Positions 7,266 to 14,625 are shown, counted from the stretch's first letter. The stretch is 21,443 bases of DNA from Candidatus Mcinerneyibacteriota bacterium (GCA_016937175.1 JAFGWL010000017.1:1-21443), one strand, 5' to 3'. The notes: generated by a model not told the origin, from the sequence alone. Program-made: numbers and translations.

Positions 7266-8434
7266 CAGTTTCCCTCCCTTATCCCGTTGCGGACCTCTTT
7301 CAGCCTGGCGACGGCCTCTTTAAGGTCGGTAAAGGCCTCATAACCGATCTCTTCCAAAATACGGCGCCCCTCTTTTTCATTTGTCCCGGTGAGCCGCATG
7401 ACCATGGGGATCTCCAGGGAACGCCGGGAAAGGGCTTTTTTAAACCCGTTGGCCACATCATCACACCTGGTGATCCCGCCGAAGACATTGATAAAGATCA
7501 CTTTGACTCTGGGGTTCTTCATAATGATATCAAGAGCTTCGATCACCTTCTGGGGATTGGAGGAGCCGCCGATATCCAGAAAGTTGGCAGGCTCCATCCC
7601 ATTGTGCTTGATCATATCCATGGTGGCCATGGCCAGCCCGGCTCCGTTCACCATACAGGCCACATCGCCATCCAATTTGACGAAACTGAGGCCTTTTTCC
7701 CTGGCTTCCACCTCCTGCTGCTCATCATCGGGGACTTTTCGGATCTCCACCAGGTCTCCGTGCCGAAAAAGGGCATTATCGTCGATGATCATCTTAGCAT
7801 CAAGGGCCAGAAAAGTATCGTCCGGGAGAAGGACCAGGGGGTTGATCTCCACCATGGCTGCGTCCCTCTCCATATAGAGTCTGTAGATATTTCTCACAAG
7901 TTCGGTGAAAGCCCTGTACCCCTCTTTGCCCCGGCCCAGGGAGAGATAGAGCTCTCTGATATGATGCTCCTGTATCCCTGTCAGGGGATTTACATGGACT
8001 TTTCTGATGCTGTCGGTTTTTTTTACAGCGATCTCTTCGATCTCGACACCCCCTTCAGCAGAAAGCATCATAACAGGAGTCTGTGTCTCCCTGTCGTAAG
8101 TCACACTGAAATAGAGTTCTTTGAGGAAGGAGAGCTGCTCTTCGATGAGAAGGGCATTGACCATCTCTCCCTGTCCTGCTGTCTGGTAGGTCTCCAGGGG
8201 TTTGCCGAGGAGGTCTTCTGCAGCAGCGGCCGCTTCGCGCAGCGTTCCCGCCAGCCGGACTCCTCCGGCCTTCCCCCGCCCTCCTGCGAGGATCTGCGCC
8301 TTGACTACGCATCTTCCCCCCAGCTGCTGGACGACTTTGTTCAGCTCCGACAAGCCTTTCACCACAAACCCTTCGGGAATGGGGACATGATACTCCTTCA
8401 ACAGATGTTTTGCCTGATATTCCAAAAGCTTCAT
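7265..8434 (-). CDS. sucC: Succinyl-CoA synthetase, beta subunit
   Basis: This 389-aa ATP-grasp subunit binds the nucleotide and succinate. It begins with the canonical [15 protein letters not shown] and shows [17 protein letters not shown] (nucleotide-binding loop), VEINPLV (metal ligands), [13 protein letters not shown] and [16 protein letters not shown] (the succinate/phosphate power-helix region). Length matches bacterial SucC. ATG 8434 overlaps the fumarase beta stop by four bases (ATGA), and GGGAGG lies within the end of that gene, so expression is coupled. Whether ADP or GDP is preferred cannot be read with confidence. Confidence 0.97.
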   Translation of the reverse strand: MKLLEYQAKHLLKEYHVPIPEGFVVKGLSELNKVVQQLGGRCVVKAQILAGGRGKAGGVRLAGTLREAAAAAEDLLGKPLETYQTAGQGEMVNALLIEEQLSFLKELYFSVTYDRETQTPVMMLSAEGGVEIEEIAVKKTDSIRKVHVNPLTGIQEHHIRELYLSLGRGKEGYRAFTELVRNIYRLYMERDAAMVEINPLVLLPDDTFLALDAKMIIDDNALFRHGDLVEIRKVPDDEQQEVEAREKGLSFVKLDGDVACMVNGAGLAMATMDMIKHNGMEPANFLDIGGSSNPQKVIEALDIIMKNPRVKVIFINVFGGITRCDDVANGFKKALSRRSLEIPMVMRLTGTNEKEGRRILEEIGYEAFTDLKEAVARLKEVRNGIREGN

Positions 8435-8970
8435 CTTGTGTCCTCCCTCATAGTATAGATATCTCCTCCCTGTGTATCCAATCCGACAAAACAGGGAAAT
8501 CCGTTCAATTCCACGCTATAGACCGCTTCCGGCCCAAGGTCCTCAAAGGCGACCAGTTCTATTTTTTTCACGAACCGTGATAAGAGGGCCGCAGCTCCCC
8601 CAACAGCCACAAGATAAACGGCTCCCCGGCGCAGGAAAGCCTCTTTGACGGCCGGGCTTCTTCTCCCCTTCCCCAGTGCCCCCAGGATCCCCTGTTCCAG
8701 GAGAAGCGGGGTGAAGGGATCCATACGGCTGCTGGTCGTAGGGCCGATAGCGCCGCAATCCAGCCCCGGAGGAGCCGGGGCGGGGCCTGCATAAAACAGG
8801 AGTGCACCCTTCAGGGGAAACGGGAGAGGCTTTCCATTTCGGATCATAGAGGAGAGGCGCTCGTGGGCAGCATCCCGGGCTGTATAGACCACTCCCGAAA
8901 GAGCAAGGGATGTCCCCGCGCTCAGGGATAAAAGCTTTTGGTCGTCTTTTCCCAGCTGAATGGAGATCAC
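8431..8970 (-). CDS. fumB: Class I fumarate hydratase, beta (C-terminal) subunit
   Basis: This 179-aa protein matches the C-terminal domain of class I (iron-sulfur) fumarases and the beta subunit of tartrate dehydratases. GPTTSSRMD (76-84) is the signature substrate-binding segment, followed by GKG and the hydrophobic VYLVAVGGAAALL and a late FEDLGPEAV segment. The start is GTG at 8970, overlapping the alpha-subunit stop by four bases (GTGA). It forms the active enzyme with the adjacent alpha subunit. The sucCD/kor context favours fumarate-malate over L-tartrate. The symbol follows two-gene class I fumarase usage and does not imply the E. coli single-chain FumB. Confidence 0.92.
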   Translation of the reverse strand: MISIQLGKDDQKLLSLSAGTSLALSGVVYTARDAAHERLSSMIRNGKPLPFPLKGALLFYAGPAPAPPGLDCGAIGPTTSSRMDPFTPLLLEQGILGALGKGRRSPAVKEAFLRRGAVYLVAVGGAAALLSRFVKKIELVAFEDLGPEAVYSVELNGFPCFVGLDTQGGDIYTMREDTR

Positions 8971-9815
8971 AGTACCACCCCTGCGTACCGGGCAGAATGA
9001 CAGTTGATATTCACAGCCACGGGAAAACTGGCTATATGACAGGGAGCCTCTTCGATGAAGGTATCCAGGACAGTCACCCCCTGTCCGAATCCCTGGATCC
9101 CTACGCCGGACTTGAGGTTCACTATATGGGTTATCTCCTCTTCCAGATCAGCCAGCGCCGCATCGGGATGGCGTTCTCCGGGACGGCGGAAGAGAGCCTT
9201 TTTAGCCAGCCAGGGCGCTGTATCGAAACTTCCCCCCAGCCCGACGCCCAAAAAGAGAGGGGGACAGGGATCCGGCCCCGCGGCCTGAACCGTTTCCAGG
9301 ACAAATTGAAGGACGTCCTCTTTTCCGGCATGCGGTGTCAGCATGGCCATGCGGCTTTTATTCTCACTGCCGCCTCCCTTGGCCATAAATCTGATCTCCA
9401 ATTCATCTCCTTCCACGATCTCATAATGGATCACTGCCGGAGTATTCGAGCCCGTATTGACTCGCCTGAGCGGGCTCTCCACAACAGATTTTCTCAGATA
9501 GAGGGAAGTATACATGGCGGCAGTGGCCTCATTCAGGGCCCCTTCCAATGTCCCTCCCTCTATGACCACAGATGAACCGGCTCGGACATAGAAAAACGCC
9601 AGCCCGGTATCCTGGCAAAGGGGGACTTTCCCGTCTCCTGCGGCTTCTATATTCTTTTTGATCAGTTCCAGGGCTTCTCTCCCGGGGCCCTCCCCTCCGG
9701 GATCAGCCTCTTCAAGGCTTTTGCGCACTCCTTCGGGAAGATAAAAAGAAGCTTCCCGAATCAGGTTCCCGGCAGCCCGGACAACTGCTTTGTAGGGTAT
9801 ACTGCGACAGAACAT
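8967..9815 (-). CDS. fumA: Class I fumarate hydratase, alpha (N-terminal, Fe-S) subunit
   Basis: This 282-aa subunit carries the labile [4Fe-4S] cluster for hydration of fumarate. All three expected cluster cysteines are in conserved settings: PLCQDTGLA, CPPLFLGVGLGG and VNINCHSARYA. RVNTGSNTPAVIHYEIV and KGGGSENKS are further family segments. ATG 9815 overlaps the dnaB stop by one base (TGATG), and its ribosome site GGGGAGG is embedded in the last codons of dnaB. A TTG three bases further up (9818) is also in frame. Oxygen-sensitive class I enzymes suit an anaerobe. Tartrate dehydratase alpha is the alternative family member. Confidence 0.93.
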   Translation of the reverse strand: MFCRSIPYKAVVRAAGNLIREASFYLPEGVRKSLEEADPGGEGPGREALELIKKNIEAAGDGKVPLCQDTGLAFFYVRAGSSVVIEGGTLEGALNEATAAMYTSLYLRKSVVESPLRRVNTGSNTPAVIHYEIVEGDELEIRFMAKGGGSENKSRMAMLTPHAGKEDVLQFVLETVQAAGPDPCPPLFLGVGLGGSFDTAPWLAKKALFRRPGERHPDAALADLEEEITHIVNLKSGVGIQGFGQGVTVLDTFIEEAPCHIASFPVAVNINCHSARYAGVVL

Positions 9816-11242
9816 CAAGCCTCCCCGGGGTAGTCATCCCGCCCGGAATAATTCTCAAATCTTCCGAATTCCTTAAGGAAGGTCAGTTTTTTGGTTCCGA
9901 TGGGCCCGTTTCTGTTTTTGGCCACATTGATCTCCACCGATTTGTCTTCTCCTCCATCTTCACGGTCCTGATAGTAGTCCTCCCGGTAGAGAAACATGAC
10001 TATGTCCGCATCCTGCTCGATGGATCCGGACTCCCTCAGATCCGAGAGCATGGGCCGTTTCCTGTCTCTTTTTTCCACGCTCCGGGAAAGCTGAGAAAGG
10101 GCGATGACCGGGACTTTGAACTCTTTAGCGATCTCCTTCAGATGCCGGGAGATCATGGTGATCTTGGCATTCATGCTCTCATAATTCTCCACAGTATTCA
10201 TAAGCTGCAAGTAGTCCACGATGACCAGATGATACTCCTTCTGGGTAAAGAGGCGGCGGAGCTTGGCTTTCAGCTGGAGAGGGGTAAGCCCCGCAGAGTC
10301 ATCCACGTAGATGGGGAGCCGGGAAAGCTGAGACCCGGTGGCATGAAGCTTTTTGAGATCATCTTTTGTGATATACCCTTTCATGGCCTCATGGCCCCGG
10401 ATCTTCGAGTGCATAAAGATGAACCGCCGGGCGATCTCCTCTTCTGACATCTCCAGGCTGAAGACGACGACGCCTTTGTCGCCGGTTTCGGCGACATTCA
10501 GCGCAACATTTAGGGCAAAAGCCGTCTTACCCATCCCCGGGCGTCCCGCTACAATGATCAGCTGTCCGGGTTTAAACCCGCCGGTGATCTCATCCACGAG
10601 GAGATAGCCGGTCTCGATATCACTTTTGGTAATCTTTTTATCTTTAATATCTTCGATATAACTGATCTGATGAGCGACCAGCTCTTCCAGGGTGGAAAAC
10701 GACTTCTTGATCTTCCGCTCCTGCACGATATCAAATATACGGGCTTCGGCTGTCTCCAGGATCCTGTCCACATCATAAGGCAGATTCTCGATATCATTGG
10801 AGGTAGAGACCAAAGCGCTTCTCAGGCGGCGGAGGATATATTTATGACGGATAATATCCATATAGCCGTCATAATTGATGTAAGCGGAACTCTTTTCCCA
10901 TAAAGCGCTGAGGTATTCAAACCCCCCGGCCTCTTCCAGAAGAGACCCTTTCTGATTCAGTGGAAGTCCCTCGGGTGTATTTTTTCTTTCGCTGAGGTAA
11001 TTCTTCAGGACAACAGGATCGATCCTTGAGTTTACATCTCTGCGGAAAAGATCCAGAATAGCATAATAGATCAACTGATGGGAACGTGAATAGAAGATAT
11101 CGATATTCTCCCCCAACTCGTCCAGGACATGGGGGATGATGGTATTATCCAGCAGAAGAGCGCCCAGAAGGGCGCTCTCTGCATCAAGGTCACAGATCTC
11201 TTGAAATACAGTCTTATCAGAGAGCCGTGGGTTGCGGTCCAT
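9815..11242 (-). CDS. dnaB: Replicative DNA helicase DnaB
   Basis: This 475-aa hexameric helicase unwinds DNA ahead of the replisome. The N-terminal primase-interacting domain starts at about residue 17 (DLDAESALLGALL). The RecA-like ATPase core has Walker A GRPGMGKT (233-240), the EMSEEEIARRF segment, Walker B LVIVDYLQLM (339-348) and the DNA-binding/arginine-finger region LSQLSRSVEKR with SDLRESGSIEQDAD. No intein is inserted. ATG 11242 lies 15 bases after the rplI stop, with GGGAG inside a small possible hairpin. Its stop overlaps the fumarase alpha start. The rpsF-ssb-rpsR-rplI-dnaB order is common in bacteria; the continuation into TCA genes is not. Confidence 0.97.
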   Translation of the reverse strand: MDRNPRLSDKTVFQEICDLDAESALLGALLLDNTIIPHVLDELGENIDIFYSRSHQLIYYAILDLFRRDVNSRIDPVVLKNYLSERKNTPEGLPLNQKGSLLEEAGGFEYLSALWEKSSAYINYDGYMDIIRHKYILRRLRSALVSTSNDIENLPYDVDRILETAEARIFDIVQERKIKKSFSTLEELVAHQISYIEDIKDKKITKSDIETGYLLVDEITGGFKPGQLIIVAGRPGMGKTAFALNVALNVAETGDKGVVVFSLEMSEEEIARRFIFMHSKIRGHEAMKGYITKDDLKKLHATGSQLSRLPIYVDDSAGLTPLQLKAKLRRLFTQKEYHLVIVDYLQLMNTVENYESMNAKITMISRHLKEIAKEFKVPVIALSQLSRSVEKRDRKRPMLSDLRESGSIEQDADIVMFLYREDYYQDREDGGEDKSVEINVAKNRNGPIGTKKLTFLKEFGRFENYSGRDDYPGEA

Positions 11243-11245
11243 GAA

Positions 11246-11258
11246 ACCGGCTCCCGGT
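11246..11258 (-). promoter_or_regulatory. Small hairpin over the dnaB ribosome binding site
   Basis: ACCGG-GAG-CCGGT (5-bp stem, 3-base loop) covers the GGGAG that would serve dnaB. A competing pairing, GAAACC (11269-11264) with GGTTTC (11248-11243), would leave GGGAG in a loop. Stems are short, so a role in tuning dnaB translation is only a possibility. Confidence 0.3.
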
Positions 11259-11710
11259 CACTGGGTTTCTTCCGCTTCCACAACGACTTTGAAGGGAGCT
11301 TCAAAACCCTGGGCGAATTTCAGAAGAATATCATACTCTCCGATTTTATTGATATGGTCTGTGATGACCAGGTACTTTTTATCGACATCGATATTCTGTT
11401 CCTTCAAAGCATCAATGATCTCGGCAGGAGTGACAGAACCGAAAAGCTTCCCGTTTTCCCCGGCCTTTTTTGTGAAGGCGAGGGTGATACCCTTCACCTG
11501 TTCCAGAAGAGCCTGATACTGCTGTTCTTTCCGGGCGACCTTTCCCTTCTGCTGTTTCATCACATGATCCACGGCTTTTTTGGTCTTCTCGGTATAGGGG
11601 ACAGCCATTCCCTGGGGAACCAGGAAATTCCGGGCATATCCGTCACGGACTTTGACGATCTGTCCCACTTCTCCCAATTTCGGAACATTCACTTTCAATA
11701 CGACTTTCAT
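11258..11710 (-). CDS. rplI: 50S ribosomal protein bL9
   Basis: bL9 is a two-domain protein of the large subunit near the L1 stalk base; at 150 aa this copy is typical. The N-terminal domain is clear (MKVVLKVNVPKLGEVGQIV, then KVRDGYARNFLVPQG), followed by the long Lys-rich connecting helix and a C-terminal domain with VKGITLAFTKKAGENGKLFGSVT. The in-frame GTG at 11719 would add three residues, but ATG 11710 aligns with the family start and has AGGCGGTGA at suitable spacing. It lies 12 bases after rpsR. Confidence 0.97.
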   Translation of the reverse strand: MKVVLKVNVPKLGEVGQIVKVRDGYARNFLVPQGMAVPYTEKTKKAVDHVMKQQKGKVARKEQQYQALLEQVKGITLAFTKKAGENGKLFGSVTPAEIIDALKEQNIDVDKKYLVITDHINKIGEYDILLKFAQGFEAPFKVVVEAEETQ

Positions 11711-11722
11711 CTCGATCACCGC

Positions 11723-11992
11723 CTATGACTTTCTGCTGCTTCTGTAATACTCTACCTTAAAGGGCAGCAATGCGATCATACGGGCCCGTTTGATCTCACC
11801 TGTGACCAGCCTCTGATGTTTGGCGCACAAGCCGGACCGTGTCCTGGATGAGATCTTTCCCCGCTCGGTAATAAAATTTTTCAAGATATCAACATTTTTA
11901 TAGGTAATGTCCTTCTCTTTAATTTCACCCGAGCATAATTTGCAGTACTTTTTCTTTCTGAAAAAACGTCTTCCACTACTACGCTCAGCCAT
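11723..11992 (-). CDS. rpsR: 30S ribosomal protein bS18, zinc-binding (C+) type
   Basis: bS18 (89 aa) pairs with bS6 on the 30S platform. The conserved core [22 protein letters not shown] then [21 protein letters not shown] is present. Unlike the E. coli protein, it keeps four potential zinc ligands: Cys17, Cys20, Cys56 and His59 (CKLC and CAKH). Many bacteria have cysteine-free copies used under zinc limitation, so this copy is the zinc-dependent form. Its partner rpsF is two genes upstream, and both products may repress translation through the rpsF leader. GAGGAGG precedes the ATG. Confidence 0.97.
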   Translation of the reverse strand: MAERSSGRRFFRKKKYCKLCSGEIKEKDITYKNVDILKNFITERGKISSRTRSGLCAKHQRLVTGEIKRARMIALLPFKVEYYRSSRKS

Positions 11993-12012
11993 TTTTCCTC
12001 CTCTGACTTTGT

Positions 12013-12468
12013 TTAAAAGGGGATATCATCTTCGCCGCTCTCTTCAAAGAATTCCCCTTCGTTGTTCTCCACTGTCTCCTCCCCTTTGCGGCGGATCTCT
12101 TCTTCAGGACGGTCGTCGGATGAACCGGTTTTCCGGGATCCGCCGCCCTCGCTGCTGCTTCCCGAGGAGAGGAACTGGACGTTTTGAGCCACGATCTCCA
12201 CGACGTTGCGTTTCTCCCCGTTCACTTCATAATTGCGGCTCTGCAGACGTCCTTCTACAAGAACGGGGCTTCCCTTGGATAGATATTTCTGGCAATTCTC
12301 CGCCTGGCGCTCCCAGACGACGACCCGGAAAAACGAAGCTTCCTGGGAAAAATAGTCGTTAACGGCTACAGTGAGCGTCGTGACAGCTTTTCCCGATCCG
12401 GTATACCGGATCTCAGGATCCCGGGTGATATTCCCTGCGATAAAGACTTTATTCACAGAAACAGCCAT
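12013..12468 (-). CDS. ssb: Single-stranded DNA-binding protein
   Basis: SSB (151 aa) coats single-stranded DNA and recruits replication and repair proteins. The OB-fold spans about residues 1-105: [19 protein letters not shown] near the N-terminus, then [21 protein letters not shown] and [18 protein letters not shown] Gly/Ser/Glu-rich disordered linker follows. The acidic tip DDIPF at the extreme C-terminus is the conserved partner-binding peptide. Its position between rpsF and rpsR is the classic arrangement. GAAGGAAG precedes ATG 12468, which is one base from the rpsF stop. Confidence 0.97.
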   Translation of the reverse strand: MAVSVNKVFIAGNITRDPEIRYTGSGKAVTTLTVAVNDYFSQEASFFRVVVWERQAENCQKYLSKGSPVLVEGRLQSRNYEVNGEKRNVVEIVAQNVQFLSSGSSSEGGGSRKTGSSDDRPEEEIRRKGEETVENNEGEFFEESGEDDIPF

Positions 12469-12469
12469 A

Positions 12470-12757
12470 TCAATCTTCCTTCTTTACGAACATGTGACGT
12501 AAAAAGTTTTCATCAATACGCATAATCCTGGCCATCTCGTCTAAGATATCGACATCGGCCATGAATTCCATATAGGTGTAATGCGCTTCTGATTCTTTGT
12601 CGATCAAATAGGCCAGCCTCTTCTTGCCCCATTCATCCTTTTTCAGGATCTTACCTTCTTTTCCGGTAACGATCCCTTCCAGTTTCTGAATGAGAGAATC
12701 CCTCTGTTCGCTGTCCAATGAAGAACGTGTCAGAAAAACACCTTCATAGATTCTCAT
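12470..12757 (-). CDS. rpsF: 30S ribosomal protein bS6
   Basis: bS6 (95 aa) starts MRIYEGVFLTRSSLDSEQ and shows the conserved WGKKRLAYLIDKESEAHYTYMEF strand-helix region (split at about 42-65). It binds bS18 and 16S rRNA in the central domain. There is no glutamate-rich C-terminal tail of the enterobacterial type. The Shine-Dalgarno AGGGAGG lies inside a foldable leader (see the 12765-12808 entry), suggesting feedback by the S6:S18 pair. It starts 63 bases after the lipoprotein gene. Confidence 0.97.
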   Translation of the reverse strand: MRIYEGVFLTRSSLDSEQRDSLIQKLEGIVTGKEGKILKKDEWGKKRLAYLIDKESEAHYTYMEFMADVDILDEMARIMRIDENFLRHMFVKKED

Positions 12758-12764
12758 CTCTACA

Positions 12765-12808
12765 CCTCCCTTCGGCTTAAAGTCCTGCGCACCGCGCAGA
12801 ACAGGGAG
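12765..12808 (-). promoter_or_regulatory. Probable S6:S18-binding autoregulatory leader of rpsF
   Basis: On the minus strand CTCCCT (12808-12803) can pair with AGGGAG (12771-12766), extendable outward by G-U pairs. Inside, GTTCTGCGC (12802-12794) pairs with GCGCAGGAC (12790-12782) around a GGT loop: 9 bp with one wobble. The 3' side of the internal loop is TTTAAGCCGA, containing an unpaired CCG (12775-12773), directly followed by the rpsF Shine-Dalgarno, which forms the 3' strand of the outer stem. A hairpin with a 3'-side CCG bulge that takes in the ribosome site is the layout described for S6:S18 complex-binding rpsF leaders. The match is to layout; no alignment was run. Confidence 0.62.
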
Positions 12809-12820
12809 ACAGACGCCTCA

Positions 12821-13123
12821 TTACTTCCGCCGGGCGAACTGTCTGTTTATTTCATCAATCTTCCTGATAAAGGTCTCTTTGTCGCGGTCCAGAAGCCTTT
12901 TCCCGGTTTCCTGGTAACTCTCCATGGTATAGCCGGCTTCTTTCAGGATCCTGTCCACGCCCTCTTTGACGACACCTTCCTCTTTCTCTATATTGTCATA
13001 GGTAAAGCGGACGATCTTCTCATAGGTTGTAAAATATCGTTCTGTCTCCGCGGCAATCCCCTCTCCTCCGGCACATGCAGCCAGAATCAGGGCAGCCATC
13101 ATGAAAACTCCCAATGTCTTCAT
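12821..13123 (-). CDS. Small lipoprotein, unknown function
   Basis: The 100-aa product starts with a lipoprotein signal peptide: MKTLGVFMMAALILAAC, with lipobox LAAC and the acylated cysteine at 17. The residue after Cys is Ala and then Gly-Gly, with no Asp at +2, so outer-membrane sorting is plausible if Lol rules apply. The mature part (~83 aa) is charged and helical (IEKEEGVVKEGVDRILKEAGY, then KRLLDRDKETFIRKI), predicted to be one or two amphipathic helices, possibly a coiled coil. Family unrecognised. It has a strong promoter and a GGAGGTG ribosome site, and lies at the head of the rpsF operon with no terminator before rpsF. Confidence 0.82.
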   Translation of the reverse strand: MKTLGVFMMAALILAACAGGEGIAAETERYFTTYEKIVRFTYDNIEKEEGVVKEGVDRILKEAGYTMESYQETGKRLLDRDKETFIRKIDEINRQFARRK

Positions 13124-13140
13124 GTCTCACCTCCGGCTCT

Positions 13141-13168
13141 ATGATAGTTAAAAAACGGAGCCTGTCAA
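13141..13168 (-). promoter_or_regulatory. Strong predicted promoter for the lipoprotein-rpsF operon
   Basis: On the minus strand perfect TTGACA (13168-13163) is followed after 16 bases by TATCAT (13146-13141). The predicted start near 13134 coincides with the Shine-Dalgarno GGAGGTG (13134-13128), giving a leader of only about 11 bases. It is back-to-back with the rpsT promoter, with 21 bases between the two -35 boxes. Confidence 0.65.
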
Positions 13169-13189
13169 CATCAATTGTCGCCTTTTATC

Positions 13190-13218
13190 TTGACACCCGA
13201 CGCCTTTTCTGTTAGTTT
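13190..13218 (+). promoter_or_regulatory. Predicted promoter for rpsT
   Basis: Perfect TTGACA (13190-13195), a 17-base spacer and a weak -10 TAGTTT (13213-13218) lie upstream of rpsT. The predicted start near 13225 leaves about 25 bases of leader containing AAAGGAGGAGG. Confidence 0.55.
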
Positions 13219-13249
13219 TCCTCAGCGAATAAATAAAGGAGGAGGATTT

Positions 13250-13504
13250 ATGCCGCATACCAAACAGCAGAAAAAAAGAATGAAAAAAGACATACAGCTA
13301 CGTCTGCGCAACCGGGCTTACAAATCCCAGGTCAAGACTGCTAAGAAGAAAGTCCTGGGGGCTGAAAACAGGGAAGAAGCTCTCAAAGCCCTTGAAAATT
13401 TCTATAAAGTCGCCGACAGCGTAGCTCAAAAAGGGATCTTGCACAAGAACAAAGCATCCCGTGACAAGTCTAAACTCGCCCGCTACGTAAATTCCCTGAA
13501 ATAG
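13250..13504 (+). CDS. rpsT: 30S ribosomal protein bS20
   Basis: bS20 (84 aa) is a three-helix 16S rRNA-binding protein. The product is highly basic and begins MPHTKQQKKRMKKDIQLRLR, with the family pattern NRAYKSQVKTAKKKV and the C-terminal KGILHKNKASRDKSKLARYV. The frame is open further upstream, but ATG 13250 has AAAGGAGGAGG directly before it and matches the family start. It is monocistronic: a divergent promoter lies upstream and an intrinsic terminator follows the stop codon by 12 bases. Confidence 0.97.
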   Translation: MPHTKQQKKRMKKDIQLRLRNRAYKSQVKTAKKKVLGAENREEALKALENFYKVADSVAQKGILHKNKASRDKSKLARYVNSLK

Positions 13505-13516
13505 GGCTTCCCAGTG

Positions 13517-13541
13517 GCGGGAAGGATCCCTTCCCGCTTTT
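13517..13541 (+). terminator. Intrinsic terminator of rpsT
   Basis: GCGGGAAGG (13517-13525) and CCTTCCCGC (13529-13537) form a perfect 9-bp GC-rich stem with a 3-base loop, followed by TTTT. It ends eight bases before the stop of the convergent DUF4388 gene. On the minus strand the hairpin is not followed by a T-run, so it terminates best in the rpsT direction. Confidence 0.88.
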
Positions 13542-13548
13542 CCCGTTC

Positions 13549-14613
13549 TTATTTTTTCGGAAGATACTTGATTCCCAGAACTGCTTCGGCCGGACGGTCC
13601 ATCTTGCTGGCGTCTTTCACCACGTCTTCACGGACCTCCCTGAACTTATCAAGAGCAGGCGCTTCTCCCGCTTCCTGCCTGGCCAATTCAAAGATATATT
13701 CGAGGATCTCGGAAAGTCCTTTGAGAACCGCCTCGGGTGTCTCCGCTGTCTCATCCCAGTCAAGCTGATCAGAATTAAAACGCTCCGTCACTTTGGAAAA
13801 GACGACCCCTTCCATATCAGGGTAAATCATCTTCAACTCCTCGAATTTATCGGTGATCTCTTTCATGGGGACCTGGATGATGGGCGAATCCAGAAGAAGT
13901 GAATCCAGATAGCGGTTAATGGCATCGATGATAAGCCCCGCGGCACTGTTCACGATCTCATATTTTCTTTTGCGCTTCCTCTTGAAGATCGAGGTGAGCA
14001 TGCTTTTGTTTTTTTCCACATCTACGCCGCTCTTTTTAAGCTTTTCTTCCATCCGACGCTGATGTTCCTCTTCGGTCATCCTGATGTCCACAAGATTGGC
14101 TTTTATCAGAGATGCCAGGGTCTTACTGGCTTCCACATTGTCAAGACTGCTTTTGGCGATGACTTCATCCACCGTCCGTTTCCCGTTGATCAGCGAAAGG
14201 ACTTTCAGGTCTTCGTTATTCAATTTGATTGTATCAATATCCCTCTGTCCTTCATCGATAAGAGTCAAAATAGCATTCCCGTCGGGGATCGTCTTCTTGA
14301 CTTCGGAGAGTTCATCATTTCTCCTGGCTGCTTCCAGGATAAGGTTCTGCCAGTCAATCATCATATTCTCACGGAGAGGCGCTTTGTCGTTCTCGAAGAC
14401 AAACCGGCCATTGCTCCAGCCAAAACAGTGATAGACCGCCTCTTCGGCTTCGAACTTGCCTCCTTTGGCAGCGACGATCATTCCGTTTTTAAAATAGATC
14501 TCCCCCTGTTCGGCATTATGCTCCAGCTTAAGACAGCCTGTCCGTTGGCCAAGCCCCAGAAGCTGGAAAAGGTCGGCGATGGAAAAATCCGCTAATGTCC
14601 CCTGTAACGACAT
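13549..14613 (-). CDS. DUF4388 (PATAN) domain protein of the mgl operon
   Basis: The N-terminal ~100 residues match the DUF4388/PATAN family: SLQGTLADFSIADLFQLLGL (2-21), then RTGCLKLEHNAEQGEIYFKNG (24-44) and YHCFGWSNGRFVFE (61-74). This domain occurs in bacterial signalling proteins linked to motility and polarity. Residues ~110-180 (LKVLSLINGKRTVDEVIAKSSL, then LASLIKANLV) read like the winged-helix segment often found after PATAN. A very basic patch KRKRKRK (211-217) leads into an unassigned helical C-terminal domain. Total 354 aa, cytoplasmic. It starts 12 bases after the second mglB-like gene, so it is probably an effector or scaffold for the MglA/MglB switch. Confidence 0.85.
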   Translation of the reverse strand: MSLQGTLADFSIADLFQLLGLGQRTGCLKLEHNAEQGEIYFKNGMIVAAKGGKFEAEEAVYHCFGWSNGRFVFENDKAPLRENMMIDWQNLILEAARRNDELSEVKKTIPDGNAILTLIDEGQRDIDTIKLNNEDLKVLSLINGKRTVDEVIAKSSLDNVEASKTLASLIKANLVDIRMTEEEHQRRMEEKLKKSGVDVEKNKSMLTSIFKRKRKRKYEIVNSAAGLIIDAINRYLDSLLLDSPIIQVPMKEITDKFEELKMIYPDMEGVVFSKVTERFNSDQLDWDETAETPEAVLKGLSEILEYIFELARQEAGEAPALDKFREVREDVVKDASKMDRPAEAVLGIKYLPKK

Positions 14614-14625
14614 GAACCCCCCTTC

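Noticed and set aside
6507-7343. Long plus-strand open frame (278 codons) opposite sucD
   Set aside because: Its composition (Asp/His/Arg/Gly rich, no motif) is that of a codon-bias shadow; sucD is unmistakable on the other strand.
7604-8458. Long plus-strand open frame (284 codons) opposite sucC
   Set aside because: Antisense shadow of sucC with no recognisable domain and no ribosome site or promoter.
8910-9575. Plus-strand open frame opposite the fumarase alpha gene
   Set aside because: Shadow frame; fumarase alpha has all three cluster cysteines and family motifs on the minus strand.
13505-13548. rpsT terminator as a bidirectional terminator for the mgl operon
   Set aside because: On the minus strand the hairpin is followed by CACTGGG rather than a T-run, so evidence supports only the plus direction.
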